A stretch of DNA of 64,000 bases, taken from the NCBI GenBank assembly GCA_965248765.1, contig CBDFKF010000004.1, positions 2,480,001-2,544,000 of the forward strand. Direction: 5' to 3'. Source of the DNA: CBDFKF01 sp965248765 (lineage in GTDB: Bacteria > Pseudomonadota > Alphaproteobacteria > VGEJ01). Positions 34,972 to 43,985 of the stretch are shown here, piece after piece. Both the position numbers and the translations under genes were made by a program. Position 1 is the first letter of the stretch, and the number at the start of each line of letters is the position of its first letter. Below the pieces are notes generated by a model. It was not told the DNA's origin, made no database searches, and was given only the letters and a program-made list of their open reading frames with translations.

Positions 34972-35997
34972 ATGGGCTATAGGGTCGCCGTCGTCGGCGC
35001 CACGGGAACCGTCGGCCGCGAGACGCTTAACGTGCTTGCCGAGCGCGAGTTCCCGGCCGATGAGGTGGTGGCGCTCGCCTCCTCGAGCTCGGTCGGTGTC
35101 GAGGCGTCATTCGGCGAGAGCGGCGCGCTCGCGGTCAGTGGCCTCGACGGGTACGACTTTCACGGCATCGACATCGCATTGTTCGCGGCCGGCGGCGATG
35201 TCGCGGCCGAGCACGCGCCGCGTGCGGCGGCCGCTGGCGCGGTGGTGATCGACAACTCGAGCCACTTCCGGATGGAGCGTGGGGTGCCGCTAGTGGTGCC
35301 CGAGGTCAACGCCCAGGCGGTCGCCGGTTATACGAAACGCAACATCATCGCCAATCCCAATTGCTCGACCGCGCAGATGGTGGTGGCGCTAAAGCCGCTA
35401 CATGACGCGGCAGTCATCAAGCGGGTCGTGGTCGCAACCTATCAGTCGGTCTCGGGCGCCGGCCGCGCCGCGATGGACGAGCTGTTCAATCAGACCAAGG
35501 CAATCTACGTCAACGACCGGATCCAGCCCGAGACCTTTACCAAGCAGATCGCCTTCAACGTCATCCCCCACATCGACACCTTCCTCGATGACGGCACCAC
35601 CCGCGAGGAATGGAAGATGGCGGCCGAGACCAAAAAGATCCTCGATCCCGACATCAAGGTGACCGCCACCTGCGTGCGCGTGCCGGTGTTCGTCGGGCAC
35701 GCCGAGGCGATCAACGTTGAGTTCAAGAAGCCGCTCAGCACCGAGGAGGCGTACGCGGCCCTGCGCGAAGCGCCGGGTGTCATGGTGGTCGATAGGCGCG
35801 AGGATGGGGGCTATACCTCGCCGCTCGATTGCGTTGGCGACTACGCCACCTTCGTCAGCCGCGTCCGCGCCGACAAGACCGTGCGCCACGGCCTCAGCAT
35901 GTGGGTGGTTTCCGACAATCTACGCAAAGGCGCCGCGCTGAACGCGGTCCAGATCGCCGAGATCCTCATCAACCGCCACCTGAAAAAAGCTGCCTGA
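34972..35997 (+). CDS. asd: Aspartate-semialdehyde dehydrogenase
   Basis: It reduces aspartyl phosphate to the semialdehyde, the branch point for lysine/diaminopimelate, threonine and methionine. NADP-binding VAVVGATGTVGRETL, the catalytic Cys in IIANPNCSTAQMV, and the active-site His region CVRVPVFVGHAEAINVEF are all present. It has 341 residues. It follows leuB by 14 bases and probably belongs to the same transcript; it feeds dapF elsewhere in the window. Confidence 0.95.
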   Translation: MGYRVAVVGATGTVGRETLNVLAEREFPADEVVALASSSSVGVEASFGESGALAVSGLDGYDFHGIDIALFAAGGDVAAEHAPRAAAAGAVVIDNSSHFRMERGVPLVVPEVNAQAVAGYTKRNIIANPNCSTAQMVVALKPLHDAAVIKRVVVATYQSVSGAGRAAMDELFNQTKAIYVNDRIQPETFTKQIAFNVIPHIDTFLDDGTTREEWKMAAETKKILDPDIKVTATCVRVPVFVGHAEAINVEFKKPLSTEEAYAALREAPGVMVVDRREDGGYTSPLDCVGDYATFVSRVRADKTVRHGLSMWVVSDNLRKGAALNAVQIAEILINRHLKKAA

Positions 35998-36029
35998 GCG
36001 CCCGGATATCGCGTTCGATCGGCCCTCGC

Positions 36030-36875
36030 CTAGCGCAGCCGCTCAGCCACGAAGTGTTGCCCCGGTGTCACGAGCTGGTCCTGCGTCGCGATCAGCCGAA
36101 GTTCGCGCTCGCCCGCCGCCGCGCTTGCCTTCAGCACCCCATACGCCGCTGACACGGCTTCGCCCAGCGCTTCTGCTGCCGGTCGACCTGCGATCAGATG
36201 GCCGACCAGGAGCGCCGTAAAGAGATCGCCGGCGCCGTAGAGCTCGGCCGTCAGCGCCGGGGTCTCGACCATCCAGGCGCCGGCCGAAGACGCCATCAGC
36301 GTGCCGATGCTGTTCGGCCCCCCGGTCCGGACAGACGTGCAGACCACGGTCTCGGGCCCGACCTCGCGGACCGTATCGCAGGCCGCGAGCGCCTCGGTAC
36401 GCGAGGCGATCGAGCGGCCGGTCAGCGCCTCCAGCTCGAACTGGTTGGGCGTGATGAGGTCGGCCGTCGGCACCAGGGTCTCGATCACCGCCCGCCGCAC
36501 CGCCTCATCGACGAAGAAGCCGTGGCCTTCGTGGCCCATGACTGGATCGCAGCAAAAAAAAGCATCGGCGTTGCGCCTTCGCACCCGGCGCGCCGCATCC
36601 ACCACCACCGGGGCCAGCGCCGCATCGCCGAGATAGCCGCTTATGACAGCGGCGCACGTGCCCAGCACCGCGCACGCCTCCAGGCCGTCCAACAGCGCGG
36701 TCAGCTCGGCTGGCGTGCTGGCCCGTCCCGTGAATGTCCCGTGGGCCGGATGGTTCGAGAAGAGAACCGTCGGCAGGGCCCACACTTCATGGCCGAGGCG
36801 CTGTAGCGCGAAGACCGCGGCATCGTTGCCAACGTGGCCGTAGACCACCCGCGACTGGATCGAGAGGACGTTCAC
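36030..36875 (-). CDS. pdxY: Pyridoxal kinase PdxY
   Basis: It phosphorylates pyridoxal in vitamin B6 salvage. The ribokinase-fold protein begins MNVLSIQSRVVYGHVGN, typical of PdxY, and has CCDPVMGHEGHGFFV, ADLITPNQFELEALTG and the catalytic YGAGDLFTALLVGHL. The length of 281 residues is normal. It is divergent from the CoA-ester lyase gene, with 131 bases between. Confidence 0.92.
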   Translation of the reverse strand: MNVLSIQSRVVYGHVGNDAAVFALQRLGHEVWALPTVLFSNHPAHGTFTGRASTPAELTALLDGLEACAVLGTCAAVISGYLGDAALAPVVVDAARRVRRRNADAFFCCDPVMGHEGHGFFVDEAVRRAVIETLVPTADLITPNQFELEALTGRSIASRTEALAACDTVREVGPETVVCTSVRTGGPNSIGTLMASSAGAWMVETPALTAELYGAGDLFTALLVGHLIAGRPAAEALGEAVSAAYGVLKASAAAGERELRLIATQDQLVTPGQHFVAERLR

Positions 36876-37006
36876 AGGCGGATCATCGAGCTGGCGACTT
36901 CACGTGAGACCTCCCCGGAACAAACGCGTAGTATCCGCCGGGCTGGCGGCCATCATACCAAGCCATCGGCCCGTCCCTCCCAGGAGAGCCTTGCGAAAAC
37001 CAGAGA

Positions 37007-37894
37007 ATGGTAGACCAAAGCCGCCCCCGCCGAAGCGTCCTTTACATGCCGGGCTCAAATGCCCGTGCGCTTGAGAAGGCGAAGACGCTGCCCGCTGATG
37101 GCCTGATCCTCGACCTCGAGGACGCGGTCGCCCCCGACGCCAAAGTGGCTGCCCGCGACCAGGTGTGTGCGGCGGTGGTCGAGGGGGGGTATGGCCAGCG
37201 AGAGGTCGCCATCCGTGTTAACGGCCTCGACACCGCGTGGAGCCGCGACGATATCGCCACGGCGTCCGGCGCGGCTCCGCACGCCATCCTCCTGCCGAAG
37301 GTAGAGAGCGCGGCGACCGTGCGGGAGTTCGAGTCGCTCCTCGCGGCGTGTGGCGCCCCGGCCGAGACGACGATGTGGTTCATGATCGAGACCCCGCTCG
37401 GCGTCCTCCGCGCAGAGGAGATTGCCGGCGCGAGCAACCGGGCCGCTTGCTTCGTCATGGGCACCAACGACCTCACCAAGGACATCCAGGCGATCCACAC
37501 AGCAACGCGCGAGCCGATGCTGACCAGTCTTTCCTTGTGCATCCTGGCCGCGCGCGCCCACGGGCTTGCCATCCTTGACGGCGTCCACAACGAACTCCAG
37601 GACGAGGACGGGTTTCGCCAGGCCTGCAACCAGGCCCGCGCCCTCGGCATGGACGGCAAGACGCTCATCCATCCGCGTCAGATCGCGCCGTGCAATGAGG
37701 CTTTCGCGCCGTCAGACGCCGAGCTCGAAAGCGCGCACAAGATCGTCGCCGCCTTCGCCGAAGCCGAGGCCGAGGGCAAAGGCGTGGTGGTCGTCGACGG
37801 GCGACTGATCGAGAACCTGCACGTCGACAACGCCAAACGCCTGATCGCGCTCAAGCGGGCGATCGAGACGTTGGAGACCGCGAGCGCGGGCTAG
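37007..37894 (+). CDS. HpcH/HpaI-family CoA-ester lyase (malyl-CoA lyase / CitE-like)
   Basis: This TIM-barrel lyase or thioesterase acts on beta-hydroxyacyl-CoA thioesters such as malyl-CoA. Its motifs are RSVLYMPGSNARALEKA, DGLILDLEDAVAPDAK, MWFMIETPLGVLRAEEI, FVMGTNDLTKDIQA and DGKTLIHPRQIAPCNEAF, with the metal-binding acidic residues of the CitE/Mcl family. It has 295 residues. The exact substrate cannot be read from the sequence, but genes of this type often precede sdhCDAB in alphaproteobacteria, as here. Its TAG stop is in the CTAG target where the IS5 element inserted; the coding sequence is undamaged. Confidence 0.85.
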   Translation: MVDQSRPRRSVLYMPGSNARALEKAKTLPADGLILDLEDAVAPDAKVAARDQVCAAVVEGGYGQREVAIRVNGLDTAWSRDDIATASGAAPHAILLPKVESAATVREFESLLAACGAPAETTMWFMIETPLGVLRAEEIAGASNRAACFVMGTNDLTKDIQAIHTATREPMLTSLSLCILAARAHGLAILDGVHNELQDEDGFRQACNQARALGMDGKTLIHPRQIAPCNEAFAPSDAELESAHKIVAAFAEAEAEGKGVVVVDGRLIENLHVDNAKRLIALKRAIETLETASAG

Positions 37895-38657
37895 GTCGTG
37901 GACTCATAATGCCTGAGCCACAGACGTATGGAAGCAAGTGCCACGGCGGCGAGGAAATTTCTGGCGAGTTTGTCGTAGCGCGTGGCGACGCGTCTGAAGT
38001 GTTTGATCTTGTTGAAGAAGCGCTCAACGAGGTTGCGTTGGCGGTAGAGCTCCGGAGCAACGTAGCGTGGCATCCGTACATTGCTCTGCGAGGGGATGTG
38101 GGCGGTGGCGCCGGTGTTCTCGATCAGCTCGATGAGGCAGCGGGCACTGTAGCCGCGGTCGGCGATGACATCACGCGCCAGGCGCAGTCCTTCGAGCAGC
38201 ACCGGGGCTGTGGTCTTGTCGGAGGCCTGGCCGGCAGTGAGCAGCAAGCGCACCGGCAGGCCCCTGGCATCCACCACCGTGTGGATCTTGGTGCTCAGTC
38301 CTCCACGAGAACGACCGATGGCGTGATCCGGACCCCCTTTTTTCCCCCGGCGGCGTGTTGATGCGCGCGTACAATCGAGGAGTCGATGAGGTGAAGAGAG
38401 GCGGGCGATTTCTCGGCGAGAGCCTCGAACACACGCAGCCACACGCCGGCCTTGGCCCAACGATTGAACCGGTTGTAGACCGTCGTGTGAGGCCCGTAGC
38501 GCCTCGGCAGATCGCGCCACGGCGAGCCCGTGCGCAGGGTGTAGAAGATACCGTCCACCACACGGCGGTCGTCCACACGCGGCACTCCGCGTGGCTTGTT
38601 CGGAAGCAACGGCGCGATGATCGCCCACTCCGCGTCGCTCAGATCGAAACGTGCCAT
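37891..38657 (-). CDS. IS5-family transposase, two frames joined at an A6G slippery run
   Basis: The first part starts at ATG 38657 (MARFDLSDAEWAIIAPLLP, RVVDGIFYTLRTGSPWRDLP, LIDSSIVRAHQHAAGGKKG) and covers the N-terminal domain and first catalytic Asp. The second part continues in the next frame (PDHAIGRSRGGLSTKIHTVVDARGLP, VIADRGYSARCLIE with the second Asp, RQRNLVERFFNKIKHFRRVATRYDK with the Glu). The frames meet at AAAAAAG near 38334-38344, the usual frameshift site in this group. The final codon ACC is followed by TAG supplied by the CTAG duplication outside the element. All three catalytic residues are intact. Confidence 0.88.
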
Positions 38658-38731
38658 TCTCAAGCTCCCACAATTTGGGAACTTGAATCATATCTCCCCG
38701 TAAAGGGGAATCCCCTTTATGGGTACAAGAC
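37895..38731 (-). mobile_element. IS5/IS427-type insertion sequence with CTAG target duplication
   Basis: The element is 837 bp with inverted ends GTCGTGGACTCATAA and, at the other side, GTCTTGTACCCATAA (12 of 15 matching). It is flanked by direct repeats CTAG at 37891-37894 and 38732-38735. Removing one copy and the element restores a continuous sequence between the lyase stop and sdhC. It carries one transposase split over two frames on the minus strand. The clean duplication suggests a single, relatively undisturbed insertion. Confidence 0.88.
38701..38719. repeat. 9-bp palindrome near the IS5 right end
   Basis: TAAAGGGGA at 38701-38709 is followed by one central A and its exact reverse complement at 38711-38719. 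It lies 12 bases inside the right end and upstream of the transposase start, so it could hinder read-through into the transposase gene from outside. That role is an inference. Confidence 0.5.
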
Positions 38732-38750
38732 CTAGGCGCGGGGGCTGCCG

Positions 38751-38779
38751 TTGACTCGGATTCGCCCTGGGTCTTAAAT
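38751..38779 (+). promoter_or_regulatory. Putative sigma-70 promoter for sdhCDAB
   Basis: TTGACT (38751-38756) and TTAAAT (38774-38779) are spaced by 17 bases and lie 75 bases before the sdhC start. The sequence lies outside the IS5 element, so sdh expression should not depend on the lyase transcript that the insertion interrupts. It is a pattern match without transcription data. Confidence 0.5.
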
Positions 38780-38854
38780 CGCTGCGGGCGAAGGCGCGGC
38801 CGGGGGGCCGGCATGTCGCTAGCCCCAGCGTACGGTCGGATGGGGGCATAGCGT

Positions 38855-39241
38855 ATGGCGCAGACGGAACGACCGCTTTCGCCGCACCTACAGGTTTACC
38901 GCCCCCAGATCACCTCCATCCTCTCCATCTTCCACCGCCTCACCGGCATAGTGTTGGGGGTGGGTACGCTGCTATTGGCTTGGTGGCTGATCGCCGCCGC
39001 GCTGGGCCCTGGGGCCTATGCCGATGCCGAGTGGTTTATCTCCTCGTGGGTCGGGCGGCTGGTTCTCCTCGGCTTCACCTTCTCGCTGTTCTATCACCTC
39101 TGTAACGGTATCCGGCACCTCGGCTGGGACATCGGCTGGGGCTTTGATCTGCCGGTCCTGCACGTTACCGGTTGGCTGGTGCTGCTGGCCGCGATGGGGC
39201 TGACGTTGCTGGCTTGGATTCTTGGCTACGCCCTGAGGTGA
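38855..39241 (+). CDS. sdhC: Succinate dehydrogenase cytochrome b556 subunit
   Basis: SdhC is one of two membrane anchors that hold haem b and the ubiquinone site of complex II. The 128-residue protein has RPLSPHLQVYRPQITSILSIFHRLTGI, the SdhC signature, three membrane helices, and a haem-ligand candidate His in SLFYHLCNGIRHLGWD. It is the first gene of sdhCDAB; sdhD begins two bases after its stop. Confidence 0.94.
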   Translation: MAQTERPLSPHLQVYRPQITSILSIFHRLTGIVLGVGTLLLAWWLIAAALGPGAYADAEWFISSWVGRLVLLGFTFSLFYHLCNGIRHLGWDIGWGFDLPVLHVTGWLVLLAAMGLTLLAWILGYALR

Positions 39242-39243
39242 CC

Positions 39244-39624
39244 ATGAGCATGCGCACGTCTCTCGGCCGTGTACGCGGCCTCGGCTCAGCCAAAGAGGGC
39301 ACCCATCACTGGTGGCACCAACGGCTCACTGCCATCGCGCTGATCCCGTTGAGCCTATGGTTCGCGATCTCGTTGATCTGGATGGTCGGTGCCCCGTATG
39401 AAGAGGTCACCGCCTGGCTCGCGGCGCCGATCCCCGGCACGTTGATGATCCTCATGGTGGGCGCGGGCATCTACCACCTCAAGCTCGGCATGCAGGTGGT
39501 GATCGAGGACTATGTCCACACCGAGTGGCTCAAAATATCCGGTCTGGTGATTGTCACCTTCTGGTCCATCGTGCTCGGCCTTGGCTGCATTATCGCCGTC
39601 CTCAGTCTGATGTTTGGAGCCTGA
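39244..39624 (+). CDS. sdhD: Succinate dehydrogenase hydrophobic membrane anchor subunit
   Basis: SdhD is the second membrane anchor of complex II. The 126-residue protein has three membrane helices and the family blocks GSAKEGTHHWWHQRLTAIALIPL and GIYHLKLGMQVVIEDYVH, which contains a likely haem-ligand His. ATG 39244 follows the sdhC stop immediately; the upstream in-frame codons overlap sdhC and are not conserved. Confidence 0.93.
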   Translation: MSMRTSLGRVRGLGSAKEGTHHWWHQRLTAIALIPLSLWFAISLIWMVGAPYEEVTAWLAAPIPGTLMILMVGAGIYHLKLGMQVVIEDYVHTEWLKISGLVIVTFWSIVLGLGCIIAVLSLMFGA

Positions 39625-39627
39625 GCG

Positions 39628-41421
39628 ATGGCCACAGACAGCTATCCCATCACCGATCACACCTACGACATTGTCGTTGCCGGCGCCGGCGGCGCGGGTT
39701 TGCGGGCGACGGTCGGTATGGCCGAGATGGGCTTCAAGACCGCCTGTATCACCAAAGTGTTCCCGACGCGCAGCCACACCGTCGCCGCCCAAGGGGGCAT
39801 CAGCGCGGCGCTTGGCAACATGGGCGAGGACGACTGGCGCTGGCACATGTACGACACGGTCAAGGGCTCGGACTGGCTCGGCGATCAGGACGCCATCGAG
39901 TACTTGTGCTCGAACGCGCCTGAGGTGGTGATCGAGCTCGAGCACTTCGGCGTGCCGTTCTCGCGCACCGAAGAAGGCAAGATCTACCAGCGCGCCTTCG
40001 GCGGCATGTCGACCCACTTCGGCAAGGACCAGGCCAAGCGCACCTGCGCCGCCGCCGACCGCACAGGCCATGCTATCCTCCACGCGCTCTACCAGCAGAG
40101 CCTCAAGCGCCAGGCCGAGTTCTTCGTTGAGTACTTCGCCCTCGATTTGATCATGGACGACGAAGGCAACTGCGTCGGCGTCTTGGCCTGGTGCCTCGAT
40201 GACGGTTCGATCCATCGCTTCCGCGCCCACCGCGTGGTGCTGGCGACCGGCGGCTATGGCCGCGCCTTCTTCTCCTGCACCTCGGCCCACACCTGCACCG
40301 GCGATGGCAACGCCATGGTGGTGCGCGCCGGCCTGCCGCTCCAGGACATGGAGTTCACCCAGTTCCACCCGACCGGGGTTTACGGCGCCGGCGTGCTGAT
40401 CACCGAGGGCGCGCGCGGCGAGGGCGGCTATCTCGTCAACTCCGAAGGCGAGCGCTTCATGGAGCGCTATGCCCCCAATGCCAAGGACCTCGCCTCACGC
40501 GATGTCGTCAGCCGGGCGATGACCATCGAGATCCGCGAGGGGCGCGGTGTCGGGCCGGAGAAAGATCACATCTTCCTTCATCTCGACCATCTTGAGCCGG
40601 AGCTGTTGCACCAGCGCCTCCCCGGTATCTCGGAAAGCGCCCTGATCTTCGCCGGCGTCGACGTCACCAAGCAACCGATCCCGGTGCTGCCGACCGTGCA
40701 TTACAACATGGGCGGCATCCCGTCGAACTACCGCGGCGAGGCCTTGCGGCCGACCGAGGACGATCCCGATGCGGTCATACCGGGCCTGATGGCGATCGGT
40801 GAATGCGCCTGCGCCTCGGTCCATGGCGCCAATCGACTCGGCTCGAACGCCCTCCTCGACCTCATCGTCTTCGGCCGCTCGGCGGCGCTGCATGCCGCCC
40901 AAGACGTGCGGCCCGGGGAACCGCACCGACCGCTCCCGGCCGATGCCGGTGATGCCGCGCTCGCCCTCCTCGACCGCTACCGCCAGGCAAGCGGCGGCAC
41001 ACCGACGGCTGAGCTCCGGCTGCGCATGCAACGGGTGATGCAGAACAACTGCGCGGTGTTCCGCACCGGCGATGTGCTGGACGAGGGGGTCAAGCTGATC
41101 GGCGAGGCCTGGGATGCCCTCGCCGATATCTCGGTCAGCGACCGCTCGATGATATGGAACTCCGATTTGATGGAGACGCTTGAGCTACACAATCTCATGC
41201 AACTGGCGGTGATCTCCATGCGCTCGGCGCAAAACCGCACCGAGAGCCGGGGCGGGCATGCCCGCGAGGACTATCCCGACCGCGATGATGAAGAGTGGAT
41301 GAAGCACACCCTTGCCTGGCTCGACGATAGGGGGCAAGTGAGCCTCGGCTATCGCCCCGTCCACACCCACACGCTCACCAACCAGATAAGCTACATCGAG
41401 CCGCAGGCCCGGGTTTACTAA
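39628..41421 (+). CDS. sdhA: Succinate dehydrogenase flavoprotein subunit
   Basis: SdhA oxidises succinate to fumarate with covalently bound FAD. It has 597 residues. Motifs are the FAD-binding VVAGAGGAGLRATVGMAEMG, the FAD-attachment region PTRSHTVAAQGGISAALGN, FHPTGVYGAGVLITEGARGEGGYL, and HGANRLGSNALLDLIVFGRSAA. It starts three bases after sdhD. The C-terminus YRPVHTHTLTNQISYIEPQARVY is canonical. Confidence 0.96.
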   Translation: MATDSYPITDHTYDIVVAGAGGAGLRATVGMAEMGFKTACITKVFPTRSHTVAAQGGISAALGNMGEDDWRWHMYDTVKGSDWLGDQDAIEYLCSNAPEVVIELEHFGVPFSRTEEGKIYQRAFGGMSTHFGKDQAKRTCAAADRTGHAILHALYQQSLKRQAEFFVEYFALDLIMDDEGNCVGVLAWCLDDGSIHRFRAHRVVLATGGYGRAFFSCTSAHTCTGDGNAMVVRAGLPLQDMEFTQFHPTGVYGAGVLITEGARGEGGYLVNSEGERFMERYAPNAKDLASRDVVSRAMTIEIREGRGVGPEKDHIFLHLDHLEPELLHQRLPGISESALIFAGVDVTKQPIPVLPTVHYNMGGIPSNYRGEALRPTEDDPDAVIPGLMAIGECACASVHGANRLGSNALLDLIVFGRSAALHAAQDVRPGEPHRPLPADAGDAALALLDRYRQASGGTPTAELRLRMQRVMQNNCAVFRTGDVLDEGVKLIGEAWDALADISVSDRSMIWNSDLMETLELHNLMQLAVISMRSAQNRTESRGGHAREDYPDRDDEEWMKHTLAWLDDRGQVSLGYRPVHTHTLTNQISYIEPQARVY

Positions 41422-41477
41422 GGCCCGGGCCACAATGGCCCGCGTCGACTAAGTAGGGATCAGCGAGGGAACCACGG

Positions 41478-42254
41478 ATGGCCGAGTTCACCCTTCCACG
41501 GAACTCCAAGATCGGCCGGGGCAAGGCCCACCCCGCGCCCGCCGGCGCCACCACCACCAAGGACTTCACGGTCTATCGCTGGAACCCCGACGATGGCGAG
41601 AACCCGCGGCTCGACACCTACAAGGTTGACCTCGATACCTGCGGGCCGATGGTCCTGGACGCGCTGATCAAGATCAAGAACGAGACCGACGCCACGCTGA
41701 CCTTCCGCCGCTCATGCCGCGAGGGCGTCTGCGGCAGCTGCGCCATGAATATAGACGGCACCAACACACTCGCCTGCACCAAGCCGATCAAGGACGTCAA
41801 AGGCAAATGCAAGGTCTATCCGCTGCCTCACATGAATGTGGTGAAGGACCTGGTGCCCGACATGTCGACGTTCTACGCCCAGTACGCCTCGATCAAGCCG
41901 TGGCTCCAGACCCAGAGTCCGGCGCCGAGCACGGAGCGCCTGCAGTCGCTCGACGACCGGGCTGAGCTCGACGGGCTCTACGAGTGCATCCTCTGCGCCT
42001 GCTGCTCGACTAGCTGCCCGAGCTACTGGTGGAACGGCGATCGCTACCTCGGCCCGGCGATCCTGCTGCAGGCCTACCGCTGGATCGTCGACACCCGCGA
42101 TGAGGCGACCGGCGAGCGCCTCGATGACCTAGAGGACCCCTTCCGCCTTTACCGCTGCCATACCATCATGAACTGCACCCAGACCTGCCCCAAAAGCCTG
42201 AACCCGGGCAAGGCGATCGCCGAGATCAAAAAGCGGATGGTTGCCCGCCAGTAG
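41478..42254 (+). CDS. sdhB: Succinate dehydrogenase iron-sulfur subunit
   Basis: SdhB carries the three clusters that pass electrons from FAD to ubiquinone. Cluster cysteines are seen in CREGVCGSCAMNIDGTNTLAC ([2Fe-2S]), CILCACCSTSCPSYWWN ([4Fe-4S]) and CHTIMNCTQTCPKSLNP ([3Fe-4S] and [4Fe-4S]). It has 258 residues, ending AIAEIKKRMVARQ. It is the last gene of the operon, 56 bases after sdhA. Confidence 0.96.
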   Translation: MAEFTLPRNSKIGRGKAHPAPAGATTTKDFTVYRWNPDDGENPRLDTYKVDLDTCGPMVLDALIKIKNETDATLTFRRSCREGVCGSCAMNIDGTNTLACTKPIKDVKGKCKVYPLPHMNVVKDLVPDMSTFYAQYASIKPWLQTQSPAPSTERLQSLDDRAELDGLYECILCACCSTSCPSYWWNGDRYLGPAILLQAYRWIVDTRDEATGERLDDLEDPFRLYRCHTIMNCTQTCPKSLNPGKAIAEIKKRMVARQ

Positions 42255-42592
42255 GACAGTTACTCATAAAATGGAAGGCCCGCTTTCGGCTTCGCGGCAG
42301 ACCTTTGGAGCCCGCCACGCACTGCCGCTCATGAGTGACGCGGCCCTAAATAAAAATATGGTCGGCTCTTCCACGTCGAGACTCATCAGCTTTCCTCGCG
42401 TTATGGGCTCTCGGAATCCTCTGACATAAATATTAACGCCGACAGCTGTTCGTCCCCAAACACGCATAGTAATCGAAAATTTGTCGAACGATCATATCTA
42501 TTCTTCACTGGATCACTAAACCACCGTTCCGCAAACTTATATGCGATTAGATCTATCATTTCAACGCCCCTGAATTGATCAGTTACAGAGAT
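42255..42592. other. Gene-poor, lower-GC stretch after sdhB
   Basis: These 338 bases are clearly richer in A and T than the surrounding genes, especially from 42440 on. I see no protein-coding signal: the one short minus-strand frame at 42264-42467 has no ribosome binding site or recognisable motif. No strong hairpin followed by a T-run was found for terminating sdhCDAB. Confidence 0.5.
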
Positions 42593-43321
42593 TTAGTCCA
42601 CGTATACAGTATAAGTTAGTAGATACCAATTTCTACCTTCATCTTCCCGTCCTCGGGGCGGATCGACTGTTCCCGCTGTCTGCTTGACGCGTATTGAACG
42701 TCTGATCTGTTCCTCTTCCCCGGGAGCGCCCTTGACTGCACTCTCATCTAACTTGTCCGTTGGCGGTGTGCCGGTGATTGCTTCGCTTACCCGCTCAGTC
42801 AGCGCCAGCTTTGTGTCTTCTACCTCAGCTCTAGCTTCTTCGGTTTGAGCGCGCACTTCTTCCAGTTCAGCATATTGACGCTGTAACTTATCAGTTGTGG
42901 CCTTTAACTCCTGCTCTCTTATGTTCAGCTGTTCATCCCGTGTTGCCAGATCCACATTCCGTTGGGCCAGATTGGCGTCCATGCGACTTAGCTCGTATTC
43001 ATCAAATGCTTGAATATGGAGATTTAGGAGTTTTCCCAGTGCGTCGATTTGCTCGTTACTTATTCTAGTAGCCGACTCGGACGCAGTCGCTACCTGCTCC
43101 GCCGCTTTTAGCGTAAGGTTTGCAATTTCATGCCGAGAATCGTTGAGCTCTTTTTGATAGAAGAAAAATCCGTATAGGAGCCCAGCGACGGTGGCAATGA
43201 TGACAACAACTACGGCCCGAACGCCAGCGCGCTGCAAAATTCCGATGACACCGGAAACTGTCGAGCCGTCTGATGAACCGTTCCCGTCGCCTCCCTTCGG
43301 CGCAGCACCGGTCGGATTCAT
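42593..43321 (-). CDS. Membrane-anchored coiled-coil protein, family not recognised
   Basis: The gene starts at ATG 43321 with GAGGAG seven bases upstream and encodes 242 residues. A polar Gly/Ser-rich N-terminus is followed by one membrane helix (about residues 33-53, AVVVVIIATVAGLLYGFFFY). Then comes a long heptad-rich coiled coil with many Glu, Gln and Lys, including RNVDLATRDEQLNIREQELKATTDKL. The C-terminal 40 residues (IRRSIRVKQTAGTVDPPRG, then RNWYLLTYTVYVD) are beta-like. The topology suggests an inner-membrane protein with most of its mass on one side. Base composition is lower in GC than its neighbours, consistent with recent acquisition. I cannot name a function. Confidence 0.7.
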   Translation of the reverse strand: MNPTGAAPKGGDGNGSSDGSTVSGVIGILQRAGVRAVVVVIIATVAGLLYGFFFYQKELNDSRHEIANLTLKAAEQVATASESATRISNEQIDALGKLLNLHIQAFDEYELSRMDANLAQRNVDLATRDEQLNIREQELKATTDKLQRQYAELEEVRAQTEEARAEVEDTKLALTERVSEAITGTPPTDKLDESAVKGAPGEEEQIRRSIRVKQTAGTVDPPRGREDEGRNWYLLTYTVYVD

Positions 43322-43985
43322 GATTGTCTCCTCTTTCCAGTGCGAAGCGGCATTCGGGACTTTTCGCGCGGTTGCAGGGACGCCGTCCTCGTGCACATAG
43401 CGCCCTTGAGCGAGTGCCTGCGAAGCCCGGCATAGTCAAATGTGCCAAAGCTTCTGGTTGAAGTTTAGAATTGTCAAACGCGCGTTGGTAGGTGGTCGCA
43501 ATTACCACGTGCTGCGGATTATGGCCATGCGCTGCGTCGGGTTGTGAACGGCTAAGCGCTCTTCACTCGCCAGTCTGCGTCATCGCGACTACCGGCCGTG
43601 CCACACGCCGTCTCGCTACCACGCTCGTCGCAACACTGTGATTGCAGGCGCGTCTCTGTCTCGCGTTTCGGTGCACGTGTATTCGTAGCTGTAGTAGACG
43701 AAGGGGACGACCCGTCCCTGGAGCAACACGTTCGGCATCGGCGGTCTTGTTACCTTCAGTGGAACGGTGATCGGGCAGGGCGCGCGCAGCTGTGGCAATG
43801 GGGAGATGGACGGCTCGTTCATGCAGGGGGCGGCACGGTTGCTGCGGAGGCCGCTGCGCATGGGACGTAGGCAACGGCACCTACGAACTCCAAGGCATCA
43901 CCGGCGCTCCGTCGCGGCTCGCCGTCCGCCCACGAACGGTGTTAAATGAGCGGCAAGGGATAGCGGCCACAAAGGATGGACGGGC
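43322..43985. other. 664-base stretch without a convincing gene
   Basis: The part up to about 43560 holds the upstream region of the coiled-coil gene. From 43600 to 43970 several short frames overlap on both strands. Fragments such as TFSGTVIGQGARSCGNGEMDG (plus strand, near 43750) and GNGTYELQGITGAP (43880) sit in different frames, which could mean an old, decayed exported-protein gene. I see no intact reading frame, RNA gene or repeat. Confidence 0.4.

Noticed and set aside
42264..42467. 67-codon minus-strand frame after sdhB
   Set aside because: There is no start signal, motif or plausible composition, and AT-rich sequence explains the chance frame.
43563..43985. Short frames on both strands upstream of mmsA
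   Set aside because: No frame is intact with a ribosome binding site. Fragments resembling an exported protein sit in different frames, so at most this is a remnant.
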